From: Vibrio kanaloae
Lineage (GTDB): Bacteria > Pseudomonadota > Gammaproteobacteria > Enterobacterales > Vibrionaceae
Assembly (NCBI RefSeq): GCF_024347535.1
Contig: NZ_AP025497.1
Span: 2,418,001-2,482,000 of the forward strand
Direction: 5' to 3'
Length of the DNA stretch: 64,000 nt
Of this stretch, positions 60,197 through 64,000 are shown piece by piece; position 1 is the first letter of the stretch; every line of letters starts with the position of its first letter. The notes beneath the pieces were generated by a model that saw nothing but the letters and a program-made list of their open reading frames with translations, searched no databases and was not told where the DNA came from. A program made the translations under genes and the position numbers.

Positions 60197-61144
60197 CTAA
60201 GGCATTTCTTCAAACTCTTCACCTTCTTTTTCCACTTGTGGTGGCATTAGGTGCTCACGTGTAATACCCAACTTCATAGCCAGTGCTGATGCAACGTAGA
60301 TAGAAGAGTAAGTACCAACCGTAATACCTAACAGAAGTGCGGTTGCGAAGCCGTGAATCATAGCACCGCCCTGTACAAACAGTGCGATAACTACGAATAG
60401 CGTTGTACCAGAAGTGATCAATGTACGGCTCAATGTTTGTGTGATTGAGTTGTTCAGTACTTCAGGCGCTTCACCTTTACGCATCTTACGGAAGTTCTCA
60501 CGAATACGGTCGAATACAACGATGGTATCGTTGAGGGAGTAACCGACTACCGTTAGCAAGGCTGCTACGATGGTTAGATCCACCTCAATTTGCATTAGAG
60601 AGAACACACCAAGTGTGATGATAACATCGTGCGCAAGTGCTAATACCGCACCCGCTGCCAAACGCCATTCAAATCGCACTGATACGTAGATCAATATACA
60701 GATAAGAGAAACGATGATAGCAAGGCCACCAGCTTCTGTTAGTTCATCACCCACGTTAGGGCCTACGAACTCGATACGGCGCATTTCAACTTGCTCACCA
60801 GTACCGTCTTTAATTGCAGCCAGAATCTGGTTACCAAGCGTTTCGCCTGCAACACCGTCACGCGGGCGTAAGCGAACCATAACCTCACGTGCCGACCCAA
60901 AGTTCTGTACCGTTGCATCTCCGAAGCCTTCAGCCTCTAGTGAGCTACGGATATCGGGTAGGTTTGCAGGTTGCTCAAAACCGACTTCAATCAGAGTACC
61001 GCCTGTAAAATCTAATCCCCAGTTCAACGATTTCGTTGTTAAGGTAAAGATGGCAGTACCAATCATCAAGATAGAAAATACAAAGGCAAATTTTGACCAA
61101 CGCATAAAGTCGATCATTTTTTCTGCTTTTAGAATCTGAAACAT
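60197..61144 (-). CDS. secF: protein translocase subunit SecF
   Basis: Works with SecD to use the proton gradient in late export steps. 315 residues with six membrane segments: the first near residues 20-38, a periplasmic loop beginning LNWGLDFTGGTLIEVGF, then five helices including VVGYSLNDTIVVFDRIREN. Last gene of yajC-secD-secF. Confidence 0.97.
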   Translation of the reverse strand: MFQILKAEKMIDFMRWSKFAFVFSILMIGTAIFTLTTKSLNWGLDFTGGTLIEVGFEQPANLPDIRSSLEAEGFGDATVQNFGSAREVMVRLRPRDGVAGETLGNQILAAIKDGTGEQVEMRRIEFVGPNVGDELTEAGGLAIIVSLICILIYVSVRFEWRLAAGAVLALAHDVIITLGVFSLMQIEVDLTIVAALLTVVGYSLNDTIVVFDRIRENFRKMRKGEAPEVLNNSITQTLSRTLITSGTTLFVVIALFVQGGAMIHGFATALLLGITVGTYSSIYVASALAMKLGITREHLMPPQVEKEGEEFEEMP

Positions 61145-61158
61145 ATTAATTCCTAGCC

Positions 61159-63015
61159 TTAGATCGACAGTTTCTTAACGCGTTTACCGCCATACATCAG
61201 GTTCACGATGCAACGTGTTCCGACAATAGCTGTAAACATTGAAGTCAAGATACCAATTGATAACGTTACCGCGAAACCTTTAATCGCACCGGTACCGACA
61301 GCAAATAGAATGATTGCTGTTAGTAGTGTCGTGATATTGGCATCGGCGATAGTGCTAAATGCGTTCGCGTAACCTTGGTGAATCGCTTGTTGTGGACTGC
61401 GTCCATCTCGAAGCTCTTCACGTATACGCTCAAAGATCAGAACGTTGGCATCAACCGCCATACCGACCGTCAATACGATACCAGCAATACCTGGCAGGGT
61501 CATAGTCGCCCCCGGAATCATCGACATTACACCGATAATCAACACCAAGTTAGCCATTAGCGCAATGTTCGCAATCAGACCAAAACTACGGTAGTAAAGC
61601 AGCGTAAATAGCATAACTGCAGCCATACCCCAAACCATCGCCATGATACCCATATCGATGTTTTGTTGACCCATAGATGGACCAATCGTACGTTCTTCTA
61701 CAATCGAGATAGGCGCAATCAGAGCACCCGCACGCAATAGAAGTGCCAAGTTATGAGCTTCAGCCGTTGAGTCGATACCAGTAATACGGAAGTTACGACC
61801 AAGCGCTGATTGAATTGTCGCTTGGTTAATCACCTCTTCGTGCTTACTTAAGATAACTCGACCTTCAGGTGTTTTACGACCACTGTCTTTGTACTCAGCA
61901 AACACGGTAGCCATTAGCTTGCCGATGTTCTTTTTAGAGAAAGCCGACATCTTGCTACCACCTTCGCTGTCTAACGAGATGTTAACTTGTGGACGACCAT
62001 ACTCATCAACACTAGAGCTTGCATCAGTAATACTTGAACCGCCTAAGATAACGCGCTTCTCAAGTACCACAGGACGACCATCACGATCTTGCTTGATTTC
62101 ACTACCCGCAGGAGCACGACCAGAAGCGGCTGCAGCTAAATCTGCACTGCTATCGACTTCACGGAATTCAAGAGTCGCGGTTGCGCCTAAAATTTCTTTA
62201 GCGCGAGCCGTGTCTTGAACACCTGGCAATTCCACTACGATACGGCTAGCACCTTGACGTTGAACCAAAGGCTCAGCTACACCAAGTTCGTTAACACGGT
62301 TACGTAGAATGGTAATGTTTTGCTCTACCGCGTAGTTGCGGATTTCTTGAAGGCGAGTTTCAGTGAAGTTAGCCACCAAAGAGAAACGACCGTTAGATGC
62401 AGAATCTACGAACGTCATATCTTGGTGTTGAGATTGCAGTAACGATTTCGCTTCAGCAAGCTGCTCTTCGTTACGCAGAAGCACTTCAACGGCATCTTTA
62501 CCCGATGGGCGAATTGCACGGTAACGAATTTTTTCTTCACGAAGTTCGCTGCGGAACGCTTCTTCTTGTTGGCCAACGAGCTTTTCCATTGCAGCGTCCA
62601 TATCCACTTCCATTAAGAAGTGAACACCACCACGTAGGTCAAGACCCAGTTTCATTGGTGCAGCACCAATAGATTCAAGCCAATCAGGAGTTGAAGCTGC
62701 TAAGTTTAAAGCAACGATAACGTCATCGCCTAGTGCCTCTGTGATGATATCACGGGCGCTAATTTGCGTATCTGTATCGTTAAAGCGAACAAGAATGGAA
62801 CCGTTTTCTAAAGCAACGGATTTAGTAGAAAGGCTCTCTGCTTCAAGAGCATTGGTGACAACATCCAGCGTAGACAGATCTACAGAGGCGCCACGCGCCC
62901 CTGTAACTTGAACTGCCGGATCTTCACCGTATATATTTGGAAGTGCGTATAGCGCAGTGATAGCAATGGCAAACACCACCATCAAATACTTCCATAACGG
63001 ATAACGGTTTAGCAC
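61159..63015 (-). CDS. secD: protein translocase subunit SecD
   Basis: 618 residues with one N-terminal membrane helix, a large periplasmic domain ([15 protein letters not shown] near 125-139) and five C-terminal helices including [27 protein letters not shown]. Fourteen bases upstream of secF. Confidence 0.97.
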   Translation of the reverse strand: MLNRYPLWKYLMVVFAIAITALYALPNIYGEDPAVQVTGARGASVDLSTLDVVTNALEAESLSTKSVALENGSILVRFNDTDTQISARDIITEALGDDVIVALNLAASTPDWLESIGAAPMKLGLDLRGGVHFLMEVDMDAAMEKLVGQQEEAFRSELREEKIRYRAIRPSGKDAVEVLLRNEEQLAEAKSLLQSQHQDMTFVDSASNGRFSLVANFTETRLQEIRNYAVEQNITILRNRVNELGVAEPLVQRQGASRIVVELPGVQDTARAKEILGATATLEFREVDSSADLAAAASGRAPAGSEIKQDRDGRPVVLEKRVILGGSSITDASSSVDEYGRPQVNISLDSEGGSKMSAFSKKNIGKLMATVFAEYKDSGRKTPEGRVILSKHEEVINQATIQSALGRNFRITGIDSTAEAHNLALLLRAGALIAPISIVEERTIGPSMGQQNIDMGIMAMVWGMAAVMLFTLLYYRSFGLIANIALMANLVLIIGVMSMIPGATMTLPGIAGIVLTVGMAVDANVLIFERIREELRDGRSPQQAIHQGYANAFSTIADANITTLLTAIILFAVGTGAIKGFAVTLSIGILTSMFTAIVGTRCIVNLMYGGKRVKKLSI

Positions 63016-63035
63016 AGCGAGGATCCTCTAGCTGT

Positions 63036-63374
63036 TTATAGAGATTTCAGAGTACCTTTTGGTAGCACTGCTGTAACGAAGTCTTTTTTGATAACGACTT
63101 CGTTGTTTGCATTCAGTTCGATAGCAACGTAGTCGCTGTCTTCAGCAATCTTAGTGATCTTGCCAATTAAGCCGCCGCTTGTAAGAACTTCGTCGCCTTT
63201 GCCCATAGAAGACATAAGGTTCTTGTGCTCTTTAACACGCTTCGCTTGTGGACGGTAGATCATGAAGTAGAAGATCACAGCGAACATACCTAGCATGATA
63301 AGCATTTCGAAACCGCCGCCTGCTGGTGCACCTTCTGCTGCTGCGTGAGCTTGAGAAATAAACATTAAAAACAT
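63036..63374 (-). CDS. yajC: Sec translocase accessory protein YajC
   Basis: Single-span membrane protein of 112 residues (MLIMLGMFAVIFYFMIYRPQAKRVKEHK), part of the SecDF-YajC complex. It starts the yajC-secD-secF run and follows tgt on the same strand. Confidence 0.96.
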   Translation of the reverse strand: MFLMFISQAHAAAEGAPAGGGFEMLIMLGMFAVIFYFMIYRPQAKRVKEHKNLMSSMGKGDEVLTSGGLIGKITKIAEDSDYVAIELNANNEVVIKKDFVTAVLPKGTLKSL

Positions 63375-63476
63375 CCTCTATTATATTTTGGTAATTGTTT
63401 GTCTAATTGGGTTATATCCCTTTATTTTCAAGCCCCACCTCTTGGAAGAGAGATAGGGCTCGCAAAAAAAGAAATA

Positions 63477-64000
<524 letters not shown>

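Overview
The window is a chromosomal segment from a gammaproteobacterium of the genus Vibrio. The protein sequences (FrsA, Crl, Gpt, PepD, YgjH, the isc cluster, the rlmN-rodZ-ispG-hisS-yfgM-bamB-der block) are clearly Vibrio-like, and the gene order matches the Vibrio large chromosome as I remember it. A Splendidus-clade species is plausible, but that is an impression and not a demonstration. Nearly all of the window is intact, densely packed housekeeping DNA. I see no insertion sequence, prophage, integron, CRISPR array, tRNA or rRNA.

Layout. 1-4.7 kb: end of proB, then crl, frsA, gpt and a purine permease, all on the minus strand. 4.7-5.75 kb: a 1 kb gap holding a probable small gene (28 codons, with its own promoter and terminator) and purine-repressor-like boxes. 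5.75-12.5 kb: pepD, a DUF3332-like lipoprotein, an M14-type deacylase, a small DUF3622-like protein, nnrS, a gamma-glutamylcyclotransferase-like protein and ygjH. 12.6-20 kb: a galactose locus, with galR, the operon galE-galT-galK-galM and an ebgR homologue. The galE promoter has a CRP site and a GalR operator spaced almost as in the E. coli gal promoter. ebgR has no beta-galactosidase genes next to it, but an orphan control region lies downstream. 20.6-22.3 kb: a secreted GH19 chitinase. 22.6-27.5 kb: guaA, guaB and divergent xseA, with PurR boxes at both gua promoters.

27.5-39.7 kb is the main accessory block: a urea uptake and breakdown locus transcribed as urtABCDE-ureDABCE-ureJ-ureFG. 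A good sigma-54 promoter candidate lies in front of urtA. Urea would be imported by the UrtABCDE ABC transporter and hydrolysed by UreABC. UreDEFG would load nickel, and a HupE/UreJ-type carrier may bring nickel in. A 162 bp MITE-like repeat interrupts the operon between ureE and ureJ; its second copy lies after pepD.

39.9-64 kb is core genome again: a zinc-ribbon protein, an AlaX-like editing hydrolase, der, bamB, yfgM, hisS, ispG, rodZ, rlmN, ndk, pepB, iscX-fdx-hscA-hscB-iscA-iscU-iscS-iscR with two tandem IscR sites, trmJ, suhB, a heptanucleotide tandem repeat, secF-secD-yajC and the end of tgt. The pilF/pilW gene usually found between rlmN and rodZ is absent.

The least explained items are the small gene at 5207-5293, the covarying arms of the 162 bp repeat, the orphan regulatory region after ebgR, and the heptamer array after suhB.
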